From Reyranella sp. (GTDB taxonomy: Bacteria; Pseudomonadota; Alphaproteobacteria; Reyranellales; Reyranellaceae), in contig NZ_JAFKJN010000024.1 of the NCBI RefSeq assembly GCF_017305915.1, forward strand, positions 54,655 to 118,654: a stretch of 64,000 bases of DNA, in the 5' to 3' direction. The notes beneath the pieces were generated by a model. The model was not told where the DNA came from. It did not search any database and saw nothing but the letters and a program-made list of their open reading frames with translations. The first letter of the stretch is position 1. Each line of letters starts with the position of its first letter. Below are positions 18,149-27,108 of this stretch, piece after piece. A program made the position numbers and the translations under genes.

Positions 18149-18907
18149 ATGGGGCGCTCGCCAACGGGCGTCGCGCAAGGAAAGCCTGAGAAGCGGGGCC
18201 GCCGCAGGTCAATCGACAAGATCGGATTGACCGCGGCGGCCCTCGCTTTTGGGCTCGGCGTCTCGTTGCTGGCGCTGGCCGTTCCGCGGTCCATCACCGC
18301 CACCACGATCGCAAGCGGCCCTGCCGGCTTGTCCGCGCTCCTGTCGGGCCAGCGGATTGCGTTGGGGGAACTGCAAGAGAGCCGCGACACGCTGCAGAAG
18401 GCGCTGCGCTGGGATCGACCGGCGCGATACGTGGCCAACCTCAGCGTCGTCGAGCTCGAGCTGGCGCTGGCCTACCCGGACGACAGCCCGCAGCACGCGA
18501 CCTGGCTGACGCAGGCCGAGGAGCGCACGATCGAGGCGCTGAAGGCCAATCCCGCCGACGGACGGTCGTGGCTGCGGCTCGCCATCATCCGAAGCTTCCG
18601 CCAAGCCCCGTCGCGCGACATCGTCGCGCCGCTGATGACCTCGCTCGACATGTCGCCCAACGACCACTCGCTCTGGCGCCAGCGGATCGGGCTGCTGATG
18701 TACTACTGGGGCGACTTCTCGCCCGACGAGGTCGACATCATGCGCCACCAGGTGCGGACGATGTGGGACGATCCGAGATTCCGCATCGTCCTCCTCGATG
18801 CGGCGATGCGCTATCGCGTGATCGGCCGCCTCGTCGGCGCCTTGACCCCCGATTGGGAGGCGATCAAGGAGCTGGAGGCCATGCAGCGCGCGGTGGCCGG
18901 CCCCTGA
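18149..18907 (+). CDS. Membrane-anchored TPR-like protein of unknown role
   Basis: A 252-residue protein with a basic N-terminus (GKPEKRGRRRSIDK), one transmembrane helix (TAAALAFGLGVSLLALAV, about 28-46) and a helical domain with TPR-like spacing (TWLTQAEERTIEALKANPADGRSWLRLAIIRSF). The C-terminal part is rich in Trp and Arg. It begins six bases after the polyproline gene, so the pair is probably one transcription unit. No family was recognised. Similar layouts occur near surface polysaccharide genes, but none are visible here. Confidence 0.7.
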   Translation: MGRSPTGVAQGKPEKRGRRRSIDKIGLTAAALAFGLGVSLLALAVPRSITATTIASGPAGLSALLSGQRIALGELQESRDTLQKALRWDRPARYVANLSVVELELALAYPDDSPQHATWLTQAEERTIEALKANPADGRSWLRLAIIRSFRQAPSRDIVAPLMTSLDMSPNDHSLWRQRIGLLMYYWGDFSPDEVDIMRHQVRTMWDDPRFRIVLLDAAMRYRVIGRLVGALTPDWEAIKELEAMQRAVAGP

Positions 18908-18919
18908 TCCCAGGACGGC

Positions 18920-19426
18920 TCAGTCGGCTCCGGAGCGGCGGTGTATCCTGTGTCGCGCCGCGGCGCGCAGCGCGATCGCGGCTGCGCCGATCACGCCGCA
19001 GGCCAGGCAGGCCTGGTAGAGGGTCTCGACGTAGACCAGCCCGAGCAACGGATTGCCGGTGGCCAGCGGCCACAGCGGATGCATGTCGCGGTGGATTAAC
19101 CCGTCCAGGACGACATGCGACCAGGTGCCGACCAGCGCGCTGACGCCGGCGACGGTCCAGCCGATCGAAGCGTCCCGCGCGCCGAGGCGGCGCAGGACGA
19201 ACGCGCTCGCCGGCCGTCCGACGACCGCCGCAACCACTGCGACGCCGAGCGCACCGACAAACGTGTGAGCCGGGCCATGCAGCACCGGATCGCCCCGGAC
19301 CATGTGCACCAGCGGCTCGAGGTCGATCAGGACCTGCGAGCCGCCGAAGATCATGAAGCTGAAATGCCGGCCCCCGATCGCCTTGAAGACGGCGCCCGGC
19401 CCCAGGTGAAAGGGGGTGAACGGCAT
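18920..19426 (-). CDS. DUF4184/YdjM-like membrane protein, predicted metal-dependent hydrolase
   Basis: A 168-residue membrane protein starting MPFTPFHLGPGAVFKAIGG. The pattern of histidines and acids (PFHLGP, LIDLEP, GPAHTF, TWSHVVLDGLIHRDMHPLW) together with several hydrophobic helices is that of the YdjM-like membrane-bound metal-dependent hydrolase group. The frame extends far upstream inside the next gene, but the MPFTPFH start is the family start. It follows homospermidine synthase by eight bases and may be the last gene of that operon. Confidence 0.75.
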   Translation of the reverse strand: MPFTPFHLGPGAVFKAIGGRHFSFMIFGGSQVLIDLEPLVHMVRGDPVLHGPAHTFVGALGVAVVAAVVGRPASAFVLRRLGARDASIGWTVAGVSALVGTWSHVVLDGLIHRDMHPLWPLATGNPLLGLVYVETLYQACLACGVIGAAAIALRAAARHRIHRRSGAD

Positions 19427-19434
19427 GGTCGGCC

Positions 19435-20889
19435 TCAGGTCACCCGGAAGTTCCTGAACTGCCAGGGATCGTCGCGGTCGAGGTCCTCGGGGAACAGCTG
19501 CTCGCGGTCCTGCAGTGGCGTCCAGGTGCCGTACTTGCCGACCATCGGGCCGAGATACGGCATGCAGATCTCGAGGTTGCGCTCGAAATCCATCTCGTCG
19601 GCCTCGACGATGCCGCGCTCCGGATTCTCCAGCGCCCAGACAATGCCCGAGAGCACCGGCGCGCAGACCTGGATCGAGGTCGCGTTGTTGTAGGGCGTGA
19701 CCTCGCGCGCCTCGTGGATGTCGAGCTGGCTGCCGTACCAGTAGATGCCCTTCCGGTGGCCCATCAGCAAGACGCCCAGCTCGTCGCGGCCGTCGGTGAT
19801 CTCGTCGACCATCAGGCGCTGCTGCTTCTGCTGCTGCAGGCTCTTGCCGGCGCACTCGTGCATCGACATGATCGCCTGGTCGCACGGATGGTAGGCGTAG
19901 TGCACGGTCGGCCGGTAGGCGACGGTGTCGCCGCCCTCCCCATTCCCATCCCGGACCGTGTAGTAGTCGGCCATCGAGATCGACTCGTTGTGGGTGATGA
20001 TGAAGCCGTGGAACGGCCCCTCGAGCGGCGTCCAGGTGCGGACGCGCGTCACCAGGCCCGGGCGGTTCAGGTAGATCGCCGCGCCGCAGCCGAACTCGTG
20101 GCGCGCGCCGTCGACCGGCAGCACCTTCTCGTGCGTGCCCCAGCCCATCTCGGCCGGCTGGCTGCCTTCCGAGACGAAGCCGTCGATCGACCAGGTGTTG
20201 ACGAACTCGCCGACCTTCTTGGGCTTCTTCGAGACCTGGGTGTCGCGCTCGGCGACGTGGATCACCTTGACGCCGAGATCGCGCGCCAGCTCGCCCCAGC
20301 CCTCGCGGCCGGTCGGCTTGACCGCACCCATGCCGGCATCCTTGGCGAGGTTGACCAGCGCCTTCTTGACGAAGTGCGAGACCAGGCCCGGGTTGGCGCC
20401 GTGCGCGATCACCGCCGTCGGGCCGCCCTGGTACCTGGGCTTCAGCGCCAGCATGGTCTCGCGCAGCGCGTAGTTGGAGCGCAGCGAGACCGGGAGGTTC
20501 GGGTCGGTGTAGCCGCCGGGCCAGGGCTCGATGCAGGTGTCGAGGTACAGTGCCCCCTTCTCCTGACAGAGCTCGACCAGCGCGGTGGAAGCGACCTCGA
20601 CCGACAGGTTGACCACGAAGTCGCCCTTGCCGACCTTCTTGTCGAGGGTCTGGCGCAGGTTGTCCTTGGTCAGGCGCTTCCTGATGAAAGTGACGCCGAA
20701 CTTCTTCATCTCCTTGAGGCCGCCGCGGTCCTCGGCCGAGATCACGGTGATCTGCTCCGGCTTGATGTCGATGTGGCGGAAGATCAGCGGCAGCACGCCC
20801 TGGCCGATCGAGCCGAAGCCGATCATGACCATGCGGCCGCCGAACGCGACGTGCTTCTTGAACGCATTCTTCTTGGACTTCTTCGCCAT
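19435..20889 (-). CDS. hss: Homospermidine synthase
   Basis: A 484-residue enzyme that makes sym-homospermidine from two putrescines using NAD+ as a prosthetic group. The Rossmann loop is GFGSIGQG, and characteristic stretches include HIDIKPEQITVISAED, DTCIEPWPGGY, ATSIQVCAPVLSG, MHECAGKSLQQQKQQRL and GRDELGVLLMGH. Of two adjacent ATGs I chose the second, at 20889, because the AGGGGG ribosome binding site is well spaced from it. The length matches the bacterial enzyme. It lies about 95 bases after the ornithine decarboxylase gene, which supplies putrescine. Confidence 0.95.
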   Translation of the reverse strand: MAKKSKKNAFKKHVAFGGRMVMIGFGSIGQGVLPLIFRHIDIKPEQITVISAEDRGGLKEMKKFGVTFIRKRLTKDNLRQTLDKKVGKGDFVVNLSVEVASTALVELCQEKGALYLDTCIEPWPGGYTDPNLPVSLRSNYALRETMLALKPRYQGGPTAVIAHGANPGLVSHFVKKALVNLAKDAGMGAVKPTGREGWGELARDLGVKVIHVAERDTQVSKKPKKVGEFVNTWSIDGFVSEGSQPAEMGWGTHEKVLPVDGARHEFGCGAAIYLNRPGLVTRVRTWTPLEGPFHGFIITHNESISMADYYTVRDGNGEGGDTVAYRPTVHYAYHPCDQAIMSMHECAGKSLQQQKQQRLMVDEITDGRDELGVLLMGHRKGIYWYGSQLDIHEAREVTPYNNATSIQVCAPVLSGIVWALENPERGIVEADEMDFERNLEICMPYLGPMVGKYGTWTPLQDREQLFPEDLDRDDPWQFRNFRVT

Positions 20890-20933
20890 CATGCCCCCTG
20901 TCCGGTGCAATTGAATTGGGTCGTTAAACGGCA

Positions 20934-20957
20934 ACGGGGCCTTTCTCAAGGCCCCGT
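20934..20957 (-). terminator. Perfect hairpin between odc and hss
   Basis: A 10-base stem (20934-20943 with 20948-20957) with a four-base TCTC loop lies in the short gap between ornithine decarboxylase and homospermidine synthase. On the minus strand it is followed by GTTGCCGTTTAA rather than a strong T-run, so it may be a partial terminator, an attenuator or an mRNA-stability element that sets the ratio of the two enzymes. Confidence 0.55.
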
Positions 20958-20983
20958 GTTTCGTCTCCGTGAAGGAAGAGAGG

Positions 20984-22114
20984 CTAGATGCAGATCGCCT
21001 TGAGCGGCTGGAAGCCGTTGAAGGCGATCGACGAGTAGGTCGTCGTGTAGGCGCCGGTCGACAGGATCTCGACCTTGTCGCCGGGCTTCAACGACAGCGG
21101 CAGCTTGTACTCGGTCTTCTCATAGAGAATGTCGGCCGAGTCGCAGGTCGGGCCGGCCAGGACCACCGGGCCGACACGGGTGCCGTCGCGCGGCGTGCGC
21201 AGGCGGTACTTGATGCTCTCGTCCATGGTCTCGGCGAGCCCAGAGAACTTGCCGATGTCGAGGTAGACCCAGCGCTTGCGCTCGTTGGCGGCCTTGCGGC
21301 TGACCAGCACGACCTCGGACTGGATCACGCCGGCGTCGCCCACCATGGAGCGGCCCGGCTCGATGATCACCTCCGGCATGTGGTTGCCGAAGTGGCGCAC
21401 CAGCGCGCGGGTCACCGCCTCGCAGTAGGCCTCGATGCCGTTGACCTCGGCCCGGTAACGGGCGGGGAAGCCGCCGCCCAGGTTGACCATCCTCAGGTCG
21501 ACGCCCGCCTCGGCGAGGGCGAAGAACATCTGCGACACCTGGCCGAGGGCGCGATCCCACTGCTCGAGGTCGGTCTGCTGGCTGCCGACATGGAAGGAGA
21601 TGCCGTAGGCGTCGAGCCCCCACTCCTTGGCCTTGCGCAGCAGGTCCTTGGCCATCTCCGGCGCGCAGCCGAACTTCTTGCTGAGCGGCCACTCGGCGCC
21701 GCCGCAATCGACCAGCACGCGGCAGAACACCTTGGCGCCCGGCGCGACGCGGACCAGCTTCTGCAGCTCCGCCTCGCTGTCGAAGGCGAACAGGCGCACG
21801 CCCTGCTGGTAGGCCCAGGCGATGTCCTTCTCCTTCTTGATGGTGTTGCCGAAGGAGATGCGGTCGACCGAGACGCCGGCGGCCTGGACGAGCTCGATCT
21901 CGCCGCGCGAGGCGGTGTCGAACTTCGAGCCCAGGGTGGCGAGGCGGCCGAGGATCTTGTCGGCCGGGTTGGCCTTCACCGCGTAGAAGATGTGCGCGGC
22001 CGGCAGCAGCTCCCGCATGCGGCGGTAGTTGTGCTCGACCACGTCGAGATCGATCACCAGGCAAGGGGTCTCGGGCTGCTGCTCTCGGAGATAACGCGAA
22101 ATACGCTCGGTCAT
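20984..22114 (-). CDS. Ornithine decarboxylase, fold-type III PLP enzyme
   Basis: A 376-residue alanine-racemase-fold decarboxylase. The PLP lysine is Lys47 in FYAVKANP; HVGSQ, NLGGGFP, EPGRSMVGDAG and the catalytic cysteine segment GPTCDSADIL follow. These are the eukaryotic-type ornithine/lysine decarboxylase motifs used by alphaproteobacteria. The reaction gives putrescine (or cadaverine). Co-orientation with homospermidine synthase favours ornithine as substrate. A biosynthetic arginine or diaminopimelate decarboxylase is less likely on length and motifs. Confidence 0.92.
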   Translation of the reverse strand: MTERISRYLREQQPETPCLVIDLDVVEHNYRRMRELLPAAHIFYAVKANPADKILGRLATLGSKFDTASRGEIELVQAAGVSVDRISFGNTIKKEKDIAWAYQQGVRLFAFDSEAELQKLVRVAPGAKVFCRVLVDCGGAEWPLSKKFGCAPEMAKDLLRKAKEWGLDAYGISFHVGSQQTDLEQWDRALGQVSQMFFALAEAGVDLRMVNLGGGFPARYRAEVNGIEAYCEAVTRALVRHFGNHMPEVIIEPGRSMVGDAGVIQSEVVLVSRKAANERKRWVYLDIGKFSGLAETMDESIKYRLRTPRDGTRVGPVVLAGPTCDSADILYEKTEYKLPLSLKPGDKVEILSTGAYTTTYSSIAFNGFQPLKAICI

Positions 22115-22514
22115 TGCTGGGGGGTTCCCCGTCTAACTTGTCGGAAGATTCGAAAAGGTGAGTAACGCGACGGCGGTGCCTGACAGGCAGCGCTCGTCAG
22201 CCGATACTCGACGGGTTCTGTTTCGAAATGGCCCGGTCAAGCCCCGGGCTGACGACATGGTAGCGGGGAACACGCCCCGCGCGGCAAGCAAACATATCAG
22301 AAGCTCCCTTCCGGACCCGGCTTACGCCGGCACTGCCAAAAAGGACGCTTTCCGTCGTTGCGTAACCACTATGGGCCAGCGGCACGTGCGTGGGCGTCTT
22401 GGTTTGGTATCTACAACTAATGTACGCGGTTACAAGCAGATTCTTCCCCGCCGTGGAAATTTTTGGGGGTCTTGTGGTGCAAAGAACACACGAGCGCCCG
22501 GCGAGGTTACCCGC
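22115..22514. other. Gene-free stretch upstream of ornithine decarboxylase
   Basis: About 400 bases without a credible gene. It must contain the decarboxylase promoter and 5' leader. In alphaproteobacteria such genes are often preceded by the speF RNA element; I cannot confirm one by eye. A GCGGGG/CCCCGC hairpin lies near 22264-22281, and a GGGGAACCCC inverted repeat lies just before the decarboxylase start (about 22120-22129). Confidence 0.5.
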
Positions 22515-23780
22515 TCACACCTTCGGCGTCGTCGAGCCCGGCAGCCGGATCGTCGCGGCGAGCGCGGTGAGCGGCAGCAGCGCCAGCGCGGCGACGATCA
22601 AGGCGGTCTGCACGCTCCACTGGTTGGCGATCTTGCCCCACAATATCGAGCCGGTAACCATGGCACCGAAAAACACCATCTGGTGTACCGCCATGCCGCG
22701 CGCCCGCATGAAGTTGGGCAGTATCATTTGTACGGAGGCGCCGTTGTTGGCGATCACGGTCATCCAGCAGGCGCCGTTCAGGGTCACCACGATGCCGACG
22801 ACGACCGGCGTCATCTCCAGCGCCGCCGCCATCATCGCCGCCGCGGTGATCCCCATGGCCCAGATGTTGGCACGGTCGGCGCCGAACAGGCGGTTGACGG
22901 TCGGCATCGACAGCGCGCCGGCCACCGCGCCGACGCCGAACACGGCGTAGAGGACGCCGAAGGAGAACTCGTCGAGCTCGAGCTCGAAGCGGCCGATCAC
23001 CGGCAGCAGCGTGCCCATGGCGATGCCCGGCACGAAGAAGCAGAGGCCGCGGGCGAAGATCGCCTTCAGCTCGGCCGAGCCGCGGACGAAGGCGATGCCG
23101 GTGCGGGCAGCCTCGAGGAAGCCCTCGCGGCGTTGGCTGGCGCGCGCCTCGGCCGAGCGCTTCCAGGCCCGCATCGCCGCGATCACGCCGATATAGGTGA
23201 GGGTGTTGATGGCGAAGAGCAGGAAGACGCCGACCAGGCCGAGCAGGATCTGGCCGATCACCGGCCCGATCGTGCGCGCCAGATTGAAGCCGGCGGAATT
23301 CAAGGCGATGGCGGGGCGAAGCTGCGGCCCCGAGACGATCTCGGGCACCACGGCGTGCCAGGCCGGCGCGTTCATGGCGTTGCCCAGCCCCATGCAGAAG
23401 CTCAGCGCCAGCAGGTTCCAGGCGGTCAGGTGGCCGAGGAAGGCCAGGGCGGCCAAGGTGGCGGCCACGGCCATCATCCAGAACTGGCAGACGATGATGT
23501 AGCGCTTGCGCTCGAAGCGGTCGGCCAGGATGCCGGCGAAGAAGCAGAACAGGAACATCGGCAGCGTGCCGGCGGCGGCCAGCAGCGCCACGAACAGCGG
23601 GTCCGAGCTGAGGCTGGTCATCTCCCAGGCCGCGCCGGTGCTCGCCATCCAGCCGCCGATGTTCGACATCAGGTTGGCGATCCAGATGCCGCGGAAGGCC
23701 GGATTGGCGAGGGGCGCGAGAGCGGACGGGTGGCGGATGGCGGCCGGTTTGGTCTCCGACGCGGGAAGCGTCTCCGTCAC
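22515..23780 (-). CDS. MFS transporter (MFS_3, EntS-like)
   Basis: A 421-residue, about 12-helix transporter. FRGIWIANLMSNIGGWMASTG, LADRFERKRYI (the loop 2-3 MFS motif), and NAMNAPAWHAVVPEIV with GFNLARTIGPVIG are hallmarks of the enterobactin-exporter-like MFS_3 branch. The start is a GTG whose GTGA overlaps the ceramide synthase TGA by four bases, so the two are translationally coupled. Being the last gene of the sphingolipid unit, it could move a lipid precursor or product; that is inference. Confidence 0.85.
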   Translation of the reverse strand: MTETLPASETKPAAIRHPSALAPLANPAFRGIWIANLMSNIGGWMASTGAAWEMTSLSSDPLFVALLAAAGTLPMFLFCFFAGILADRFERKRYIIVCQFWMMAVAATLAALAFLGHLTAWNLLALSFCMGLGNAMNAPAWHAVVPEIVSGPQLRPAIALNSAGFNLARTIGPVIGQILLGLVGVFLLFAINTLTYIGVIAAMRAWKRSAEARASQRREGFLEAARTGIAFVRGSAELKAIFARGLCFFVPGIAMGTLLPVIGRFELELDEFSFGVLYAVFGVGAVAGALSMPTVNRLFGADRANIWAMGITAAAMMAAALEMTPVVVGIVVTLNGACWMTVIANNGASVQMILPNFMRARGMAVHQMVFFGAMVTGSILWGKIANQWSVQTALIVAALALLPLTALAATIRLPGSTTPKV

Positions 23781-24925
23781 ACCAGCGGCTTCTCGTAGAG
23801 GCGATGGGTCTTGTAGCGGACGCCGCCGACCGAGCGGATGATGTTGTTGGTCGCCTTGTTGTCCTCGAGGATCCAGCCGAGCTCGGCGGTCTTCTTGCCC
23901 AGCCGCTTGCCGTTCTGGCGCAGCTGGTCGATCGCCATCATGGCCAGGCCCGCGCCCATCAGCGGATGGTTGCGGTATTTCTTGCGCACGCCCATCAACG
24001 GCACGCGGGTGCTCTCGGGACCGGCAACCTTGAGTCGCCACACCAGCTTCAGAAGGTTGATCGGGTTCAGGCGGCCGTTGAAATCGGCGATCGCCTCGTT
24101 GAGGTTGGCGAGCGCCACGATGAAGGCCACCGCCTCGTCGTCGACCTCCACGAACACCGCGAGCTCCGGCACGATCACCGGCCCGAACGCCTTGGCGGCA
24201 TGGTCGATCTCGGCCTGGGTGAAGGGCACGAAGCCCCAGTTGTCGCTCCAGGCGTCGTTGAAGATGCTGACCAGGGTGCGGACCTCGGCGTCGAACATCT
24301 TCATGTTGGCGGTGCGGACCTTGACCCGGCCCTCCATGCCGGCGCGCGCCATCAGCTTCTTGCCGATGGTCTCGGGCGCGTTCTGGACATCGTAGTTGTA
24401 GGAGAACACGTCCTTGATCTTGGCGTAGCCGTTGGCCTCGACCCGCGGGCCCGAATAGGGCGGATCGTAGGGCACCATCAGGATCGAGGGGCTGTCGAAG
24501 CCGTCGATCAGCAGCCCGACCTCCTCGTTGACCGACAGGCTGAACGGCCCGGTGGCGCGCCTCATGCCCTTGGCGCGCAGCCAGTCCTCGGCGGCCTCGA
24601 ACAGGGCGGCGAAGATCGCCGGATCGTCCTCCGCCACCAGGCAGCCGAAATGGCCGGTGTCGTCCTTGTAGCGCTCCAGGTAGGCGCGATCGATCTGGGC
24701 GGTGATGCGGCCCACCACCTTGCCGGCGCGGCGGGCGAGGAAGAACTGGACCTCGACGTGCTTGAACAGCGGGTTCTTCTTCGGCGAGAAGGCCTCCTGC
24801 CGCTCGGTGTTCAGGTGCGGGATGTAGCCCTTGCGGCCTTTGAACAACCGCACCGGGAGCTGGATGAAGGCGTTGAGGTCGGACTTGCCGTCGACCGGCG
24901 TGACCACGATGTCGGAAGAAGCCAT
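23777..24925 (-). CDS. bcerS: Bacterial ceramide synthase-like GNAT-fold acyltransferase
   Basis: A 382-residue protein matching the family to which Caulobacter bCerS belongs, often annotated only as a GNAT or hypothetical protein. Visible marks are an N-terminal LPVRLFKGRKGYIPHLNTERQEAFSPKKNP, FFLARRAGKVVGRITAQID, GFFE-like GPFSLSVNEEVGLLIDGF, and ESTRVPLMGVRKKYRNHPLMGAGLAMMAID. The enzyme N-acylates 3-ketosphinganine or sphinganine. It starts four bases after the phosphoesterase stop and overlaps the MFS gene. Assignment is strengthened by spt, ACP, reductase and acyl-AMP ligase in the same block. Confidence 0.85.
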   Translation of the reverse strand: MASSDIVVTPVDGKSDLNAFIQLPVRLFKGRKGYIPHLNTERQEAFSPKKNPLFKHVEVQFFLARRAGKVVGRITAQIDRAYLERYKDDTGHFGCLVAEDDPAIFAALFEAAEDWLRAKGMRRATGPFSLSVNEEVGLLIDGFDSPSILMVPYDPPYSGPRVEANGYAKIKDVFSYNYDVQNAPETIGKKLMARAGMEGRVKVRTANMKMFDAEVRTLVSIFNDAWSDNWGFVPFTQAEIDHAAKAFGPVIVPELAVFVEVDDEAVAFIVALANLNEAIADFNGRLNPINLLKLVWRLKVAGPESTRVPLMGVRKKYRNHPLMGAGLAMMAIDQLRQNGKRLGKKTAELGWILEDNKATNNIIRSVGGVRYKTHRLYEKPLV

Positions 24926-24929
24926 CGCC

Positions 24930-25850
24930 TCACGCTACCATGGCGCGGCGGCCACCACTGTGGAACACAAGGTCGCCATCGGGCTCGCAGCCGCTGTTGT
25001 CGGCGTTGAGCGCCCTGATCCGGACCTGCAACCGCCAGCCCTCGCCATCGCGCTCGATGTGAAGCAGGTGCCAACGCGCCCGCCCGTATTTGCTCTTGCG
25101 CGCCGCCGAGGCCGAGCTGACGCCCAGCACCGGCACCGCGCCGTTAGGGCCGGCGATGTGCGCGATCTCGCTGCGGTGATTGTGGCCGTGCAGGACCGCC
25201 TCGCAGCCGACGCGGCGGATCATCGCCTGGAAGGCCGAGGCATCGGTGAGATGCTTCCAGCGCGACTGGTCGGTGAGCGGCGGATGGTGGATCAGCACGA
25301 TCCGGCACAGGCCCTCGGCGCCGGTCTCGGCCAGCAGCTTCTCGGCGCGTGCGATCTGCCCCGCGCCGAGATCGCCGGTCGCCAGCAACGGCGGCTTCGG
25401 CACACCGGTCGACAGACCGATCAGGGCAATGCCGTCGCGGCGACGGATCGTCGGGAAGACATCGAAGCCCGCCGCCGGCTGCTGGCCGTCGCTCGCCATG
25501 TAGGCGCCCCACAGCCCGAGGCTCTCGGCCCAGGGCGTCGACACGTAGACATCGTGGTTGCCGGGGATGATGGTGATGCGGTCCGGCGGGCCGAAGGCGG
25601 TGAGCCAGTCGGCCGCGCGGCGATATTCCTGCGGCAGGGCGATGTTCACCAGGTCGCCGGTCAACGCGATGTGGTCGGGCTGCTGCGCCTCGATGTCGGC
25701 GACGATGCCGGCGAGCGCCTCGGGGACATGCAAGTGCACGCGATGGCGCCACCAGTTGACGTAGCCGGTCGCGCGCTTGTTGAGGAGCTGCCCCATCCGC
25801 GCCTGCGGCATCGGCAGGTGCGGGTCGGAGAGATGAGCGAGCGTGAACAT
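24930..25850 (-). CDS. Calcineurin-like metallophosphoesterase within the sphingolipid block
   Basis: A 306-residue class III cyclase/CpdA-like phosphoesterase. All metal-binding blocks are visible: LSDPHL (D-x-H), LTGDLVN (GD), IPGNHDVY (GNHD), LIHHPP and HGHNHRS (GHxH). It lies between serine palmitoyltransferase (10-base gap) and ceramide synthase (4-base gap), so it is in the same transcript. The fold can cleave cyclic nucleotides, nucleotide lipids such as UDP-diacylglucosamine, or phospholipid headgroups; a lipid-phosphate role here is inferred from context only. Confidence 0.88.
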   Translation of the reverse strand: MFTLAHLSDPHLPMPQARMGQLLNKRATGYVNWWRHRVHLHVPEALAGIVADIEAQQPDHIALTGDLVNIALPQEYRRAADWLTAFGPPDRITIIPGNHDVYVSTPWAESLGLWGAYMASDGQQPAAGFDVFPTIRRRDGIALIGLSTGVPKPPLLATGDLGAGQIARAEKLLAETGAEGLCRIVLIHHPPLTDQSRWKHLTDASAFQAMIRRVGCEAVLHGHNHRSEIAHIAGPNGAVPVLGVSSASAARKSKYGRARWHLLHIERDGEGWRLQVRIRALNADNSGCEPDGDLVFHSGGRRAMVA

Positions 25851-25860
25851 CGCGGGGCCG

Positions 25861-27102
25861 CTAGCGGCTGCCGCCCGCGACCTTGAGTTGGGGACCGATC
25901 ACGCCCATCTGGCGGCCGATCCCGGTCATGACCTCGATCATGTGCTGGAGCTGCTCCTTGGTGTGCACGGCGCACAGCGAGCAGCGCAGCAGCGACACGC
26001 CGTTGGGCGTGGCCGGCGGCACGGCGACGTTGACGTAGATGCCGGCGTCGAGCATGGCGCGCCAGAAGCCGATCGCCATCATGCGGTCGGGCAGATGCAC
26101 GCCCACCACCGGGCCGTACTCGGGGCCGAGCTTGAAGCCCTGGGCGACCAGGCCGTCATAGAGCGTGTGGACGTTGTCCCAGAGCTGCTGGCGCAGCTCG
26201 GCGCCGCGGGTCCGCACGACGCGCAGCGCCTGGCGCACCGACGCCACGATCGACGGCGGCAGCGAGGCGGTGAACATGTAGGCGCGCGTGGTGACGCGCA
26301 GGATGTCGAAATCCGGATCGTTGGAGACGCAGTAGCCGCCGATCGCGCCCAGGGTCTTGGAGAAGGTGCCGACGATGAAGTGGCAATCGTCGAGCACGCC
26401 TGCCGATTCGCAGAGGCCGCGCCCGTTGTCGCCGAGCGCGCCCAGCGAATGGGCCTCGTCGACCAGCACGTAGGCGCCGTACTTCTTGCAGACCTCGACG
26501 AACTCCTTGAGCGGCGCCGAATCGCCCAGCATCGAGTAGATGCCCTCGAGCACCACCAGCCGGTTGCCCGGCTTGTCGCCCCCATTCTTGTCCTTGAGCC
26601 GACGCAGGCGCGCATCGAGGCTCGCCGGGTCGTTGTGCTTGAAGCGCACGACCTCGGCCTGGGTCTGCTTGCAGGCGTCGTAGATCGAGGCGTGGCTGTC
26701 GGCGTCGATCAGCAGGAAGTCGTCCTGGCCGACCAGGGTCGAGATCACCCCGAGATTGGCCTGGTAGCCGGTCGTGAAGACCATGCAGTGCTTCTTGCCG
26801 TAGAACTCGGCGATCTCCTGCTCCAGCGCCACATGCTCGCTGTACGAGCCGTTGGCGATGCGCGAGCCGGTCGTGCCGGTGCCTTCGGCCTGGATCGCGT
26901 CGATCGCCGCCTGCATGCAGGACGGATCGAAGGTCAGGCCGAAGTAGTTGTTGGTCCCGACGGTCAGGCACGTCTTGCCGTTGATGATCGCCTCGGTCGG
27001 CGACAGCACCCGCTCCATGCGGATCTGGAACGGGTCGGCACCGGTCGTACGGACGTCGCGATAGGCGTCCAGCAGACCGGCATGGCGGTCGAACAGGCCC
27101 AT
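25861..27102 (-). CDS. spt: Serine palmitoyltransferase
   Basis: A 413-residue alpha-oxoamine synthase that condenses serine with a fatty acyl thioester to 3-ketosphinganine. NYFGLTFDP, the PLP-stacking His137 (DADSHAS), DEAHSLGALG (Asp215, His218) and the Schiff-base Lys249 in TFSKTLGAIGGY are present. KBL or 8-amino-7-oxononanoate synthase share these motifs; the adjacent acyl carrier protein, ceramide synthase and reductase make serine palmitoyltransferase the best call. It begins six bases after the ACP gene. Confidence 0.9.
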   Translation of the reverse strand: MGLFDRHAGLLDAYRDVRTTGADPFQIRMERVLSPTEAIINGKTCLTVGTNNYFGLTFDPSCMQAAIDAIQAEGTGTTGSRIANGSYSEHVALEQEIAEFYGKKHCMVFTTGYQANLGVISTLVGQDDFLLIDADSHASIYDACKQTQAEVVRFKHNDPASLDARLRRLKDKNGGDKPGNRLVVLEGIYSMLGDSAPLKEFVEVCKKYGAYVLVDEAHSLGALGDNGRGLCESAGVLDDCHFIVGTFSKTLGAIGGYCVSNDPDFDILRVTTRAYMFTASLPPSIVASVRQALRVVRTRGAELRQQLWDNVHTLYDGLVAQGFKLGPEYGPVVGVHLPDRMMAIGFWRAMLDAGIYVNVAVPPATPNGVSLLRCSLCAVHTKEQLQHMIEVMTGIGRQMGVIGPQLKVAGGSR

Positions 27103-27108
27103 GGCGAA

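Noticed and set aside
18920..19885. Long N-terminal extension of the YdjM-like protein
   Set aside because: The extension reads out of frame through homospermidine synthase; the family start MPFTPFH is within the frame at 19426.
20984..22114. Reading the PLP enzyme as diaminopimelate decarboxylase (lysA)
   Set aside because: Length, the GPTCDSADIL catalytic region and adjacency to homospermidine synthase fit ornithine decarboxylase better.
25861..27102. 8-Amino-7-oxononanoate synthase (bioF) or KBL for the oxoamine synthase
   Set aside because: No biotin or threonine catabolism genes are present, while ACP, ceramide synthase and reductase are adjacent.
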